Origin: a virus
IMG/VR virus record: IMGVR_UViG_3300044225_000129
Coordinates: 1-25,901 of that record
Direction: 5' to 3' (one strand)
DNA length: 25,901 nucleotides
The translations under genes were made by a program, and so were the position numbers. Positions 1-8,558 of the stretch are shown here, piece by piece. Under the pieces are notes generated by a model, which had not been told where the DNA came from, ran no database searches, and saw only the letters and a list, made by a program, of their open reading frames with translations. Numbering within the stretch: the first letter of the stretch is position 1; every line of letters begins with the position of its first letter.

Positions 1-2093
1 GAACTATAAAGGACGCTAGAGATATTGGAAAGGTGTTTACGGAGTTTACTCAAGAGTTTAAAGTTCCTGCGTCTAAAAACAATAACAAGCTGTTTTCTCA
101 CTACTATAACTGGGATATATCAGTAGGTGGATTTGACGCTAGAATAAAAGTACCTGCACTGATAAAAATAAACGGTGTTGATTACAAAAAGGGTCGTTTA
201 ACATTAAAGGGGTCAGCTCTTAACAAGAACAGAGCTAAGAACTATAGTGTTATATTCTACGGAGAAACAGTGAGTCTTAAGTCTTTGATTTCTGATGACA
301 AGCTAAAAGATTTAAGTGCTACTTACTTGAATCAGTTTGAACTTGAGTACAATAGTTTAAATGTCAGAAATGCATTTATAAATGGATATAATTTAAGCGG
401 TGGGTCTTTAGTGTCGAATACTGGAACTGACGCTGGAGACTTGTGTGCTCCATTTATAAGTGCGCAAAACTATTACTTTTACGACAGCACAAATGGTGGA
501 TTAAATCCAATAGAAGGTGCTAGCGAATCTAGGAATATATCCCCCACCGCATCAACGACCCCAAGAGGGGTCACGTATTCAGACTTAAAGTTTGGAATAA
601 GGGTATATCATATAATAAAAGCAATAGAAGAAACTTATGGAATTACATTCAGCACAGACTTCTTCTCTACAACAAATTTAGATTTCTATGATTTATATTT
701 ATTTTTAAGCAAAGAAAAAGGCGGATATGCTGAAGAGGGTGGTACTTTAGTAACAGATATTGACGATTTTCAGCTAGATAGCGGTAATGACGCTAGACCT
801 ATGCGTATTTATTACTCATTTCAATACCCTAGTTATAGCATTCAATTTTATGATATAACATACACCGTAACAACTCCATTTCCTAGCGCAAATTATACTG
901 TTAAAGTTATAGATACAACAAACAATGTCGAGTATTTCAACTCAACTGGAGGTGGAACTAGCACTACTTTTGATTTTAGAGTTCAAGCAAATTTTAATAC
1001 TAATACCCTAATAAATTTGGAGTTTGTTATTCAGGGAGAGAATGTTGGCAGTTTCGGTCAAGACCTAGTAATAAAGAAGACTACGGTGCTTACTGGGGTT
1101 TCTAGTACAGAAGAGACATCCGAATATTCTCTTGCGTCTCTAGGCTCAAACAACTTTAACGTAGTTGGCAACATGCCAGACATAAAAGTGATAGACTTTC
1201 TTACATCACTGTTTAAGACCTTTAATCTAGTGGCATATTATGATAATGAAAAGATAAACGTAAAGACTCTTGTTGATTATTACGACAACGGACAATCAAT
1301 AGACTTGACAGACTATGTAGATAATAATGTTGCAAACCTGAACAGAACAAACTTATATTCTACTATAAACTTTGAGTTTGAGAAGCCAAGCACATTTGCT
1401 GTGCTTAACTCTAATGAAATAACATCTGACGAGTTTGGCAATGAGAGAATGAATAATTTAAGTCAAAACCCAGAGATATTTAGCACACTGGCATTTGACG
1501 GAGGAACTTACAATGTCAAGAATAAGTTTGAGAAGATAATGTACGAGAGGATGACAAATCAAACAGGGGGCGCAAATACCAATGTTGGCTGGGGTTGGCT
1601 TGTGAATAAGGACCAAGAATCTGTTTTAACTAAGCCTATACTTTTTTACGGCATAAAACAGCAATTAAGTTCAGCTCCATCAGGAAACACTCCTCCTTCA
1701 CAAATATCATTTGACAACTCAAATGGAACACACAGCTCATTTCAACAATACATAAGAGCATCTAATACGAGGTCTTATTACAGTGGCTTGAGCTTTGTAG
1801 AAGCTCAGTCAATAAACTTCGGAAGTGAGTTTGATGAGTTCCATCAAGTAGAAAACACAACTAGCCTATTTAAAACATACTATGAGGAGTATGTTGAAGA
1901 TATATACAACAGAAGGTCAAGAATACTAAAGGTAAAAGCATTTCTACCAGTAAGTGTGGTGCTCAGAATGACTTTAGATGATGAGGTTACTATAGGCAAC
2001 AGGCTGTACGGAATAAACAAGATGAAGCTAAACTTAAACACAGGTAAGGCTGATTTAGAGCTAATGACAAGAACCGAAAGTAAACTAACATGA
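1..2093 (+). CDS. Tail-tip/baseplate-like structural protein (5' truncated)
   Basis: The frame is open from base 3 with no stop, and the residues before the GTG at 33 read TIKDARDIGKVF, so the gene enters from the left edge and the GTG at 33 is probably not its start. About 697 residues are visible. The Asp/Asn-rich, beta-rich composition and the C-terminal stretch with DEVTIGNRLYGINKMKLN followed by LNTGKADLELM resemble the large tail proteins that Bacteroidota phages carry next to the tape measure; that family assignment is from memory. A role at the tail tip or baseplate (distal-tail or hub-like) is inferred from size and position. The stop overlaps the start of the 46-aa ORF (ATGA), so translation is probably coupled. 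It could instead be a receptor-binding protein. Confidence 0.6.
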   Translation, partial: TIKDARDIGKVFTEFTQEFKVPASKNNNKLFSHYYNWDISVGGFDARIKVPALIKINGVDYKKGRLTLKGSALNKNRAKNYSVIFYGETVSLKSLISDDKLKDLSATYLNQFELEYNSLNVRNAFINGYNLSGGSLVSNTGTDAGDLCAPFISAQNYYFYDSTNGGLNPIEGASESRNISPTASTTPRGVTYSDLKFGIRVYHIIKAIEETYGITFSTDFFSTTNLDFYDLYLFLSKEKGGYAEEGGTLVTDIDDFQLDSGNDARPMRIYYSFQYPSYSIQFYDITYTVTTPFPSANYTVKVIDTTNNVEYFNSTGGGTSTTFDFRVQANFNTNTLINLEFVIQGENVGSFGQDLVIKKTTVLTGVSSTEETSEYSLASLGSNNFNVVGNMPDIKVIDFLTSLFKTFNLVAYYDNEKINVKTLVDYYDNGQSIDLTDYVDNNVANLNRTNLYSTINFEFEKPSTFAVLNSNEITSDEFGNERMNNLSQNPEIFSTLAFDGGTYNVKNKFEKIMYERMTNQTGGANTNVGWGWLVNKDQESVLTKPILFYGIKQQLSSAPSGNTPPSQISFDNSNGTHSSFQQYIRASNTRSYYSGLSFVEAQSINFGSEFDEFHQVENTTSLFKTYYEEYVEDIYNRRSRILKVKAFLPVSVVLRMTLDDEVTIGNRLYGINKMKLNLNTGKADLELMTRTESKLT

Positions 2094-2230
2094 GCGTACT
2101 AAGAAACATAATAGAAATACTCGCATCAAGTGATTTGTATGTTGATGATGAGGATATAAAAATAGCAAAAGGAAAATATCAATCTCCAACAAACTGGAGT
2201 GAATTTAAAAACGTGATAAAACGAAGATAA
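2090..2230 (+). CDS. Small hypothetical protein between tail protein and tape measure
   Basis: A 46-codon ORF begins with ATG overlapping the stop of the upstream tail gene (ATGA at 2090) and ends with a TAA that overlaps the ATG of the tape measure gene (TAATG at 2230). Filling the gap exactly, with overlaps at both ends, is the main evidence that it is real. The product begins MSVLRNIIEILASSDLYVDD and is mixed-charge with a basic C-terminus (KNVIKRR). I do not recognise a family. Its place suggests a tail-assembly accessory protein, but that is inference from context only. Confidence 0.6.
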   Translation: MSVLRNIIEILASSDLYVDDEDIKIAKGKYQSPTNWSEFKNVIKRR

Positions 2231-4188
2231 TGGCAGATATAAACAAGAAGATAACTTGGAAGCTAATACTAACTGACGAAGGCGTTAAGGCTAAACTAGA
2301 CGCAACAACTGGTGCTTTAAGAAACGCTAACGGTCAATTTGCAAAGACTACAATAAATGTCAAAGACCTAAACAAAGCAAACAAAGAGCTTTTAGGCTCT
2401 TTGTCTATGACAGAAAACGAGATAAACGCTCAAGCACAATCGCTTAGAAATCTTCAGAAAAACGCACAAATTGGAAGCCAAGAGTACGCTGATTTAGGTC
2501 AGGGTGTTGCTGACTTGGGGCAAGCTATGGGTGGGGCATCTATGGCGACTGGAGGAATGACATCTTCTGCACTTGAACTGGGAAGGGTTATTTCTGATGC
2601 TCCTTATGGAATTCGAGGTATGGCTAACAACTTGTCTCAGTTGGGTTCAAACTTGTTTTTCGCTGCAAAGCAAGCAGGCGGAATGAAAAACGCAATAACA
2701 GGTCTTCTTGGGGCTTTAAGAGGCCCACTTGGTATTCTTGTTGCTTTTCAAGCTGTTATTGCCGCTATAGACTATTTTTCTTCATCAAGTAAAGAGGCTG
2801 AAGATTCTACTAAAAGTTTTACTGAAGAATTACAGGAACAGGTAGATACGCTAAAAATTTATGATTCTATATTAAAAGAGTCAAATCTATCTATAGAACA
2901 AAGAAATGGTGCTTTAAAAGCAGCAGCAGAGAGCGACAAAGAGCTGTCTAAAATATTGATGGAAAATATAGGTAATACCGAAAAGCAAACAGAGGCTTTA
3001 TCTGAATTTATATCAATGAAGGAGGACGAGATTAAATTAAAGTTAAAAATAAATGAGGTAGAAGAAATAGCTTCACAGCTAAAAGATGCCGAGATAACAT
3101 CATTAGACGACATAACAAATAAAAGAAAGGTCGTTAATGATTTAATGAAATTTGCGTTGAAAGCGGGCCAAAGTGACGCAACAATATTGGGTTACTTAAA
3201 GCAGCTTTCAGCCTTAAATGACCTTGAAGACGCATTTCACAGACAAAGAGATTTGCTTGGGGAGATAAATGGATTACTGAGTCCAGATAGAGATGGGGAA
3301 GGCCCATCCTTGTTAAGGGGTACTATTGCTTGGTATAATGCACAGATAAAAGGATTAAAGAAGATACAAGAAGAGTCTGTTTTAACTAACCAAGCTTACC
3401 AGCCTTTGCAGGAGCAGATAGAAAAGTATTTAGAGAAAATAAACGAGATAAGATTTCCTAAAAAAGAGGCGCAAGAAGGCTTGTCAGACCTAACCCCATC
3501 TGGAATTACAAGCGTTGGAGAGTCTCCAGAGGTTATGTTTGAAATGGCTAAAAATGAAACTTTAGTAAATCTTAGAAAGGGTCTTGCGCTAGAAATGCAA
3601 AAGATTAGAACCTCAGAAGAGCTTGCTGAATTTTACACAGAACATTACAAGCAAAAGGTTGCAGAAGCAACGCTAAAACACGCTCAGGGTATTTTTAGAA
3701 ATCTACAAGGATTGGCTGGGAAAAACAAGAAACTAAGAGCCGCCTTTATAATTGCTGAGAAAGCAGCCTCTATAGCTCAAATGTTTCAAAGCTACAATAC
3801 GGCAACATTAGCAAATACCGCTCACGCAGCAACATTAGGGCCTGTTGCTGGCCCTGCTTATTTGACTGGAGCAAATACATTAGCAAAAGTAAATTTGGTT
3901 GGTGGAATAGCAAGCACTGTTGCTCAAACAGCAAAGGCCCTTAGTGCTTTAAATGCTAGTGGAGGCGGTCGTGGTGCATCTGCACCTTCATCCGCAGGAG
4001 GCGGAGGCGGAAGAACCTTTGACTTTAATCTTGTTGGCTCTACAGGACAAGACCAATTAGCACAGGCTGTTGGAGGTCAACTTAATCAAGGGCCTATTCA
4101 ATCTTATGTTGTGAGCTCACAAATAACATCACAACAACAGTTAGATAACATAATAGAGTCTGACGCTACATTTGGTGGAGACAATTAG
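2230..4188 (+). CDS. Tape measure protein
   Basis: This 652-aa protein would line the tail tube, set its length and take part in DNA passage through the envelope. The N-terminal third is rich in Ala, Gln and Asn with helical, coiled-coil character. Residues about 154-184 form a hydrophobic segment (GPLGILVAFQAVIAAIDYF). A Lys/Glu-rich helical middle follows, then an Ala/Gly-rich hydrophobic region around 500-575, a Gly/Ser linker, and a tail containing SYVVSSQITSQQQLDNIIES. That closing pattern is common in Bacteroidota phage tape measures (recalled). At roughly 0.15 nm per residue the length would give a tail near 100 nm, suggesting a siphovirus. Unusually, the tail-tip-like gene lies upstream and the head protease downstream. 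Confidence 0.85.
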   Translation: MADINKKITWKLILTDEGVKAKLDATTGALRNANGQFAKTTINVKDLNKANKELLGSLSMTENEINAQAQSLRNLQKNAQIGSQEYADLGQGVADLGQAMGGASMATGGMTSSALELGRVISDAPYGIRGMANNLSQLGSNLFFAAKQAGGMKNAITGLLGALRGPLGILVAFQAVIAAIDYFSSSSKEAEDSTKSFTEELQEQVDTLKIYDSILKESNLSIEQRNGALKAAAESDKELSKILMENIGNTEKQTEALSEFISMKEDEIKLKLKINEVEEIASQLKDAEITSLDDITNKRKVVNDLMKFALKAGQSDATILGYLKQLSALNDLEDAFHRQRDLLGEINGLLSPDRDGEGPSLLRGTIAWYNAQIKGLKKIQEESVLTNQAYQPLQEQIEKYLEKINEIRFPKKEAQEGLSDLTPSGITSVGESPEVMFEMAKNETLVNLRKGLALEMQKIRTSEELAEFYTEHYKQKVAEATLKHAQGIFRNLQGLAGKNKKLRAAFIIAEKAASIAQMFQSYNTATLANTAHAATLGPVAGPAYLTGANTLAKVNLVGGIASTVAQTAKALSALNASGGGRGASAPSSAGGGGGRTFDFNLVGSTGQDQLAQAVGGQLNQGPIQSYVVSSQITSQQQLDNIIESDATFGGDN

Positions 4189-4206
4189 AAATAAAAACAA
4201 AATTAA

Positions 4207-4216
4207 TTGTTATAAT
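4207..4216 (+). promoter_or_regulatory. Putative late promoter, TTGTTATAAT
   Basis: TTGTTATAAT is an exact extended -10 (TGnTATAAT), here four bases before the ATG at 4220. The same ten bases precede the genes at 8631 and 24724, and the TTGTTATA core also precedes the genes at 6476 and 9012. No TTGACA-like -35 was seen. The spacing would put a normal transcription start at or just past the ATG, so its exact function is uncertain. Confidence 0.45.
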
Positions 4217-4219
4217 ATT

Positions 4220-5797
4220 ATGGAAAACTTAGATATATTTGAATTATTCATAGACGAGGAAAACGAATGGGGTGGCATAGAAGCTATCTCTATCGTTGAG
4301 AATCCAGCTATTGAAGAAGACTTTATTGCTCTTAAATCACAAGAGATAAAGCTTGCAGAGGTAGACAAGGAGAAGAGAATCCTAATGGGTGCTGCTCTTA
4401 TACCAAACAAGCAGATATACAGAAAGAGTGGAGACAAAGAATACAAGATATACTTCTCAGAAGACACAGTAAGAAAAGCATCACAGCTTTTTCTATCAAG
4501 GGGTAAACAAAATAACTCAACCTTAGAACACGAAGTTGAGCTTGGTGGTTTATCTGTTGTAGAGTCTTGGATAATTGAAGACGAAGTACAAGACAAGTCT
4601 CGCAAGTACAACCTAAATATGCCTGTTGGAACTTGGATGGTTTCTGTAAAGGTAAACAACGATGAAATATGGGAAGAGTTTGTTAAGACTGAAAAAGTAA
4701 AAGGCTTTAGCATTGAGGGGTTCTTTAGTGATAAAAACCAGAACGGCCCTAAAGAAAGTGTTGAAGAAGATTTGTCAGCAGAAGACTTAGCCAAGATATA
4801 CGAGATACAAGAGATTTTAAGTGCAGCTAATAACGTAGAGTTAAAAACCTATGGAGACTATCCACAGGCTGCTAGAAATAACGCTAAGAGAGCTATAGCT
4901 TGGAAAGAGAAGAATGGTAGTTCTTGTGGCACAAGTGTAGGCTGGACGAGAGCCGCACAGCTCGCTAGAGGTGCTAATCTCAGCCGCTCAACGATTGCAA
5001 GAATGGCTAGCTTCAAAAGACATCAACAACATAAAGACGTACCTTATTCTGAGGGATGCGGTGGTCTTATGTGGGATGCTTGGGGTGGCTCTGCTGGAGT
5101 TAACTGGGCTATCGGAAAACTAAAGAAGATAGACTCTGAAAAACTACAGAAAGAACCTATTATGGTCGGAGAAGACTACATAATAGTCGATGACAGATTA
5201 GCCTACAAAACCAAAGAGCAGGCTGAAAAGATATCTAAGGACATAGGGTGTGGTGGATATCACATACACGAAGTTGACGGTCAAGAGTGGTATATGCCAT
5301 GTGAGCGACACAGTGTAGATATGTACGACAAATGCCCTAAAGGTTACAAAAAGAAAGGTGGCAAGTGTACAAAAATGGCAGAGGTAGGCCCCAGAGGAGA
5401 CATTAAAAAGAGCCCTAAAGCACCTAAGTCAGACACACCTAACCCAAGTCCAAAGGGCAAGGGAACGGCTAAGGGAGACGCTTCTGGTAAGACTGGAGCT
5501 AAGGTGTCTCAAAGGGACAGAAAAGCCCTACAAAAGAAAGCTGATGAGTTTAATGAGAAGTACAAAGAAAAGCTAGGATATGGCGTAACAGTCGGTATGC
5601 TGGCATCTGTATTTCAGAGAGGTCTAGGGGCGTTTAACACTAGCCACTCTCCTAACGTAAAATCAGCAAGTCAGTGGGCACACGCAAGAGTCAACGCTTT
5701 TATGTATCTAGTAAAGAATGGTAGACCACAAAACGCTAAGTACACTACTGACTACGATTTGTTACCAGCTAAACATCCTAAATCAAGCAAGAAATGA
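4220..5797 (+). CDS. XkdF-type prohead protease fused to two C-terminal domains
   Basis: Starting at ATG 4220 the product has 525 residues. Residues about 1-180 resemble the XkdF family of phage serine proteases, with GAALIPNKQIYR, an LEHE motif, ESWIIED, MPVGTWMVSVKV and VKGFSIEGFF. A second domain (about 215-310) carries TYGDYPQAARNNAKRAIAWK, GWTRAAQLARGANLSRSTIA and the Cys/Gly/Trp-rich GCGGLMWDAWGG. A Cys-containing and Lys/Pro-rich linker follows, then a domain of about 85 residues with GYGVTVGMLASVFQRGLGAF, SASQWAHARVNAFMYLV and DYDLLPAKHP, which I recall as DUF5824-like. The likely role is capsid maturation. I chose 4220 over the in-frame ATG at 4172, which overlaps the tape measure gene and the promoter-like motif. 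Gene order (protease after the tape measure) is unusual. Confidence 0.75.
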   Translation: MENLDIFELFIDEENEWGGIEAISIVENPAIEEDFIALKSQEIKLAEVDKEKRILMGAALIPNKQIYRKSGDKEYKIYFSEDTVRKASQLFLSRGKQNNSTLEHEVELGGLSVVESWIIEDEVQDKSRKYNLNMPVGTWMVSVKVNNDEIWEEFVKTEKVKGFSIEGFFSDKNQNGPKESVEEDLSAEDLAKIYEIQEILSAANNVELKTYGDYPQAARNNAKRAIAWKEKNGSSCGTSVGWTRAAQLARGANLSRSTIARMASFKRHQQHKDVPYSEGCGGLMWDAWGGSAGVNWAIGKLKKIDSEKLQKEPIMVGEDYIIVDDRLAYKTKEQAEKISKDIGCGGYHIHEVDGQEWYMPCERHSVDMYDKCPKGYKKKGGKCTKMAEVGPRGDIKKSPKAPKSDTPNPSPKGKGTAKGDASGKTGAKVSQRDRKALQKKADEFNEKYKEKLGYGVTVGMLASVFQRGLGAFNTSHSPNVKSASQWAHARVNAFMYLVKNGRPQNAKYTTDYDLLPAKHPKSSKK

Positions 5798-5973
5798 GGG
5801 CGACCTATTGCAAGTGTAAGAACACATATACAATAAACAACTGTAAGGACTGTAATGCTCCTGACTACTGGAAGCAAGGTATAGGAGTGATTACTGGGGT
5901 GCTAGAGTATTATTTACTTCAGGAAAACGGCTTTGAGCTACGACAAGAAACTAACAATAAAATTGAATTATAA
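5794..5973 (+). CDS. Small Cys-rich protein, possibly zinc-binding
   Basis: A 59-aa ORF overlaps the protease stop (ATGA at 5794) and its own TAA overlaps the next ATG (TAATG at 5973), a perfect fit in the operon. The N-terminus MRATYCKCKNTYTINNCKDC has a C-x-C and a C-x-x-C pair, consistent with a small zinc ribbon. The second half, with GVITGVLEYYLLQENG, looks helical. No family recognised. It lies among head genes, so it may be a small virion or assembly protein, but it could also be a regulator expressed late. Confidence 0.6.
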   Translation: MRATYCKCKNTYTINNCKDCNAPDYWKQGIGVITGVLEYYLLQENGFELRQETNNKIEL

Positions 5974-6413
5974 TGTCTAATAAAAAAATATCACAATTAA
6001 TAGCAACTACTGATTTAGTAAATGCTGATGAATTTGTAGTTGTTGACGGAGGTACTACTAAGAAGATAACATTCCAAAACCTACAGAAACAAGTCTTAGG
6101 TTACACCTCTTACGCAGCCAGACTAAGTGCAACTGGAACTAACAATCCTACAGTAGTAGTAATATCAAACAATACTGGCTCAACTATATCTTGGTCTCAT
6201 TCAAGTACAGGAAGTTATGAGGCAACAATTTCAGGCTTGGAACTAGAAGAAGACAAGGCGTGGTTCACAGCATCAGGTGGTGGGGAAGATACTGTTCAAA
6301 ACATTTCTTGGGGTTCTGAAAACTCATTGACCTTAGATAACTATGACATAAGAAATGACCAAAAAAATAACGGACTAAACGAAGTTTACGTTGAAATAAG
6401 AAATTACAACTAA
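5973..6413 (+). CDS. Fibre- or decoration-like structural protein
   Basis: The 146-aa product starts MSNKKISQLIATTDLVNADE followed by FVVVDGGTTKKITFQNL. This opening (K-I-S-x-L, then D-E-F-x-V-V-D-G-G-x-T-x-K-I) is common at the N-terminus of phage fibre and head-fibre proteins, where it attaches to the virion. The rest is Ser/Thr/Asn/Gly-rich beta structure ending in YVEIRNYN. It lies between the protease and the scaffold/capsid pair, so a capsid decoration or head fibre is plausible. It is co-translated with the upstream Cys-rich ORF and followed by a weak hairpin. The exact role is inferred. Confidence 0.5.
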   Translation: MSNKKISQLIATTDLVNADEFVVVDGGTTKKITFQNLQKQVLGYTSYAARLSATGTNNPTVVVISNNTGSTISWSHSSTGSYEATISGLELEEDKAWFTASGGGEDTVQNISWGSENSLTLDNYDIRNDQKNNGLNEVYVEIRNYN

Positions 6414-6418
6414 AACCG

Positions 6419-6446
6419 ATAAAAATGAAACAATGTTCATTTTTAT
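6419..6446 (+). terminator. AT-rich hairpin, possible weak terminator
   Basis: An 11-bp perfect inverted repeat, ATAAAAATGAA / TTCATTTTTAT, with a 6-base loop lies directly after the fibre-like gene. The descending arm itself supplies the U-rich run. The stem is AT-only apart from one G-C pair, so termination would be weak. It abuts the TTGTTATACT motif. Confidence 0.4.
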
Positions 6447-6455
6447 TGTTATACT
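6446..6455 (+). promoter_or_regulatory. Putative late promoter, TTGTTATACT
   Basis: TTGTTATACT matches the motif before 4220, 8631 and 24724 at nine of ten bases, and lies 20 bases ahead of the ATG at 6476. Here the spacing allows a normal transcription start upstream of the gene. It would drive the scaffold and capsid genes. Confidence 0.45.
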
Positions 6456-6475
6456 AATATAAAAACCTTTAATTT

Positions 6476-6970
6476 ATGAAAGCTACAGAAATTTTAGAGA
6501 AACTACAGAATGTTTTTCTATCTGCTGAAGCAGAAGTATCTGAGGCTCCTGTAGAGGAAGTCAAAGAGGAGTTATCTTCTGAAGAAGTAGTAGAGAACGT
6601 TGAGTTAGAAGCTCAAGAAGAAGTTAGCGAAGAAGTAGTAGAAGAAACTACTGAGCTAGCTGAAGAAGAAGAAGAGGTTGTAGAAGAAGAAGTGGTAGAA
6701 GAAGAAGCTGCTGCTCCTGAATACGCAACTAAGCAAGACTTATCTGACATGAAAAAAGAGTTCATGGAAGTAATTGAAAGTCTTATGAAAAAAGAAGAAG
6801 AGTATAAAAAAGAAGTACCAGCAGAATTAAGTTCTGATTTATCAGAAGATGCTGAGGAAATTTCTCACTCTCCTGAGTCTGGCGTTGAAAGCAAAGCTAG
6901 ATTTGTTATTGGTGGAAACAGACCAATGACTACTAAAGACAGAGTGTTTAATAAAATGTTTAATAATTAA
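6476..6970 (+). CDS. Acidic capsid scaffold-like protein
   Basis: This 164-aa protein sits directly before the major capsid gene, the usual place for a scaffold. Residues about 20-85 are an extremely Glu/Val-rich low-complexity stretch encoded by repeated GAA and GTA codons. A Lys/Glu helical segment follows (about 85-120), and the end is basic, with RFVIGGNRPMTTKDRVFNKM. A charged helical body with a basic C-terminus is typical of scaffold proteins that bind the capsid shell, and I recall similar acidic proteins before the capsid gene in Bacteroidota phages. No enzymatic motif. The gap to the capsid gene is 15 bases, implying co-transcription. Function rests on position and composition. Confidence 0.55.
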   Translation: MKATEILEKLQNVFLSAEAEVSEAPVEEVKEELSSEEVVENVELEAQEEVSEEVVEETTELAEEEEEVVEEEVVEEEAAAPEYATKQDLSDMKKEFMEVIESLMKKEEEYKKEVPAELSSDLSEDAEEISHSPESGVESKARFVIGGNRPMTTKDRVFNKMFNN

Positions 6971-6985
6971 TTATTCTAAATAAAA

Positions 6986-7915
6986 ATGGCAACAACAACA
7001 TCTATTACTACAACTTATGCTGGTGAGAAATTGCAAGGCTTTATCTCTGCTGCATTATTATCTGCTAACACTATTGAAAATGGTGGTGTTACAGTAAAAC
7101 CAAACGTCAAGTTTAAAGCCGTAATCAAGTCTCTTGCAACAGGAACTTTGATTGCTGATGACACTTGCGACTTTACTGACAGTTCTTCTGTAACTCTCGC
7201 TGAGAGAATCTTACAGCCAGAGACTTTTCAGGTTAACTTGCAACTATGTAAGGACGATTTTCGTTCTGACTGGGATGCTATCTCTATGGGCTATTCTGCA
7301 TTTGACAGCTTGCCTCCATCTTTCGCTGATTACTTAGTAGGCCACGTTGCTGCTAAAGTAGCTGAAGAAATGGAAACTACTATCTGGAGTGGAGTTAACG
7401 CCAACGCTGGAGAGTTTGACGGATTTACTACTTTATTTGCTGCTGACGGAGACGTTATTGACGTAACTGGAACTACAGTTGATTCTTCTAACGTAATTGC
7501 TGAAATGGGCAAAGTAATTGACGCTATCCCTTCTGCTATCTACGGAAAAGAAGACCTTAAATTATACGTTTCTAAAAACGTAATGAAAGCTTACGTTCGT
7601 GCATTAGGCGGATTTGGAGCTCAAGGTTTAGGTGCTGCTGGTTCTGACAACAAAGGAACTCAATGGTATGACAACGGAGCTTTATCTTTTGACGGAGTAT
7701 CTGTATTTTTGGCTAACGGTCTTGCAGATAACAAAATGGTAGCTGCTCAATCTTCTAACTTATACTTCGGTACAGGCGTATTGTCTGACTTAAACCAAGT
7801 AAAAGTTTTAGACATGGCTGACCTAGACGGTTCACAGAATGTTCGTGTAATTGCACGTTTCACTGGAGGAATCCAGTATGGTTTTGGAGCTGAGATTGTT
7901 TATTACACAGCTTAA
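6986..7915 (+). CDS. Major capsid protein (HK97-fold-like)
   Basis: The 309-aa product is of the size expected for an HK97-type capsid subunit. It has an N-arm region, a central ETFQVNLQLCKDDFRSDWDA segment, and a helix followed by LVGHVAAKVAEEMETTIWSG, the long spine-helix pattern of Bacteroidota phage capsid proteins. The P-domain/A-domain half contains LKLYVSKNVMKAYVRALGG and ends with GIQYGFGAEIVYYTA. Codon use is biased to GCT, TCT, GAC, AAC and GTA compared with neighbours, as expected of a very highly expressed gene. A strong terminator follows 22 bases after the stop. Assignment is by pattern recall plus position after a scaffold-like gene. Confidence 0.85.
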   Translation: MATTTSITTTYAGEKLQGFISAALLSANTIENGGVTVKPNVKFKAVIKSLATGTLIADDTCDFTDSSSVTLAERILQPETFQVNLQLCKDDFRSDWDAISMGYSAFDSLPPSFADYLVGHVAAKVAEEMETTIWSGVNANAGEFDGFTTLFAADGDVIDVTGTTVDSSNVIAEMGKVIDAIPSAIYGKEDLKLYVSKNVMKAYVRALGGFGAQGLGAAGSDNKGTQWYDNGALSFDGVSVFLANGLADNKMVAAQSSNLYFGTGVLSDLNQVKVLDMADLDGSQNVRVIARFTGGIQYGFGAEIVYYTA

Positions 7916-7937
7916 TAACCTGTTCATTTAATATAAG

Positions 7938-7968
7938 GGGGATGGGACTCTATCCCATCCCCTTTTTT
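7938..7968 (+). terminator. Strong intrinsic terminator after the capsid gene
   Basis: A perfect 10-bp stem GGGGATGGGA / TCCCATCCCC with a CTCTA loop is followed by six T. It should end or strongly reduce transcripts leaving the capsid gene. Confidence 0.92.
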
Positions 7969-7992
7969 GTTTAACTATAAAAATATAAAATT

Positions 7993-8535
7993 ATGTCATG
8001 TGATTTCACAGGAGGCAGGCTAGAAGCTTGCAAGGAGGCAGTCGGTGGATTAAGAAACTTATATATTGCTAATTTTAACAGCGGTATGTTTGACGGATTG
8101 AACCTTGATGATGATGAGCAGATTACTGGATTAGCGGCTGAGGTTGTGGTGTATAAATTTGAGCTAAGAGGAGAAAACAACACTTTTGAGGAAACTAACG
8201 AGAACTCAAGAGACAATGGAACTTCTTTCTGGACTCAAACAGGAAATATTGTACTAAAGGTTCAAGACCTTAAAACACAAGCTCAATTAAAGCTTATGTC
8301 TTACGGTAGACCTCATATAATTATAGAGGACTATAACGGAAAATTTCGTTTAGCTGGAGCTCAAAACGGAGTTGAAGTTTCAGTAAATACATCTACTGGC
8401 GGTGCTATGGGAGACCTTAATGGTTACAACATCTCATTCGAAGGTAAGGAGCTTGGGCCTGCATTATTTGTAGATTCAACACTTATGGGTGCTACAGGTG
8501 GATTTGATATTAATACTGCCGTTATGAACGCATAA
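7993..8535 (+). CDS. Putative major tail tube protein
   Basis: A 180-aa protein starting MSCDFTGGRLEACKEAVGGL, with YKFELRGENNTFEET, SRDNGTSFWTQTGNIVLKV, MSYGRPHIIIEDYNGKFRLA and GAMGDLNGYNISFEGKELGP. The pattern (an N-terminal Cys-containing motif, an alternating beta-rich body, and a GxxxGDLxGYxxxxxxxE segment) matches tail-tube-like structural proteins of Bacteroidota phages from memory. It is encoded between two strong terminators as an apparently single-gene unit, consistent with very high, separately tuned expression. A TATAAA at 7976-7981 is the only promoter-like sequence in the 24-base gap. It could alternatively be a head-associated protein, because it lies next to the capsid gene. 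Confidence 0.6.
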   Translation: MSCDFTGGRLEACKEAVGGLRNLYIANFNSGMFDGLNLDDDEQITGLAAEVVVYKFELRGENNTFEETNENSRDNGTSFWTQTGNIVLKVQDLKTQAQLKLMSYGRPHIIIEDYNGKFRLAGAQNGVEVSVNTSTGGAMGDLNGYNISFEGKELGPALFVDSTLMGATGGFDINTAVMNA

Positions 8536-8558
8536 TAACTAATCATCTTTAATATTAG

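Noticed and set aside
4172-4219. Upstream start for the protease gene
   Set aside because: It would overlap the tape measure stop and translate the TTGTTATAAT motif; the ATG at 4220 gives the family-like N-terminus.
4210-4794. 194-codon open frame on the minus strand
   Set aside because: It is the antisense shadow of the XkdF-like protease gene, with Ser-rich low-complexity translation and no supporting start signal; all convincing genes are on the + strand.
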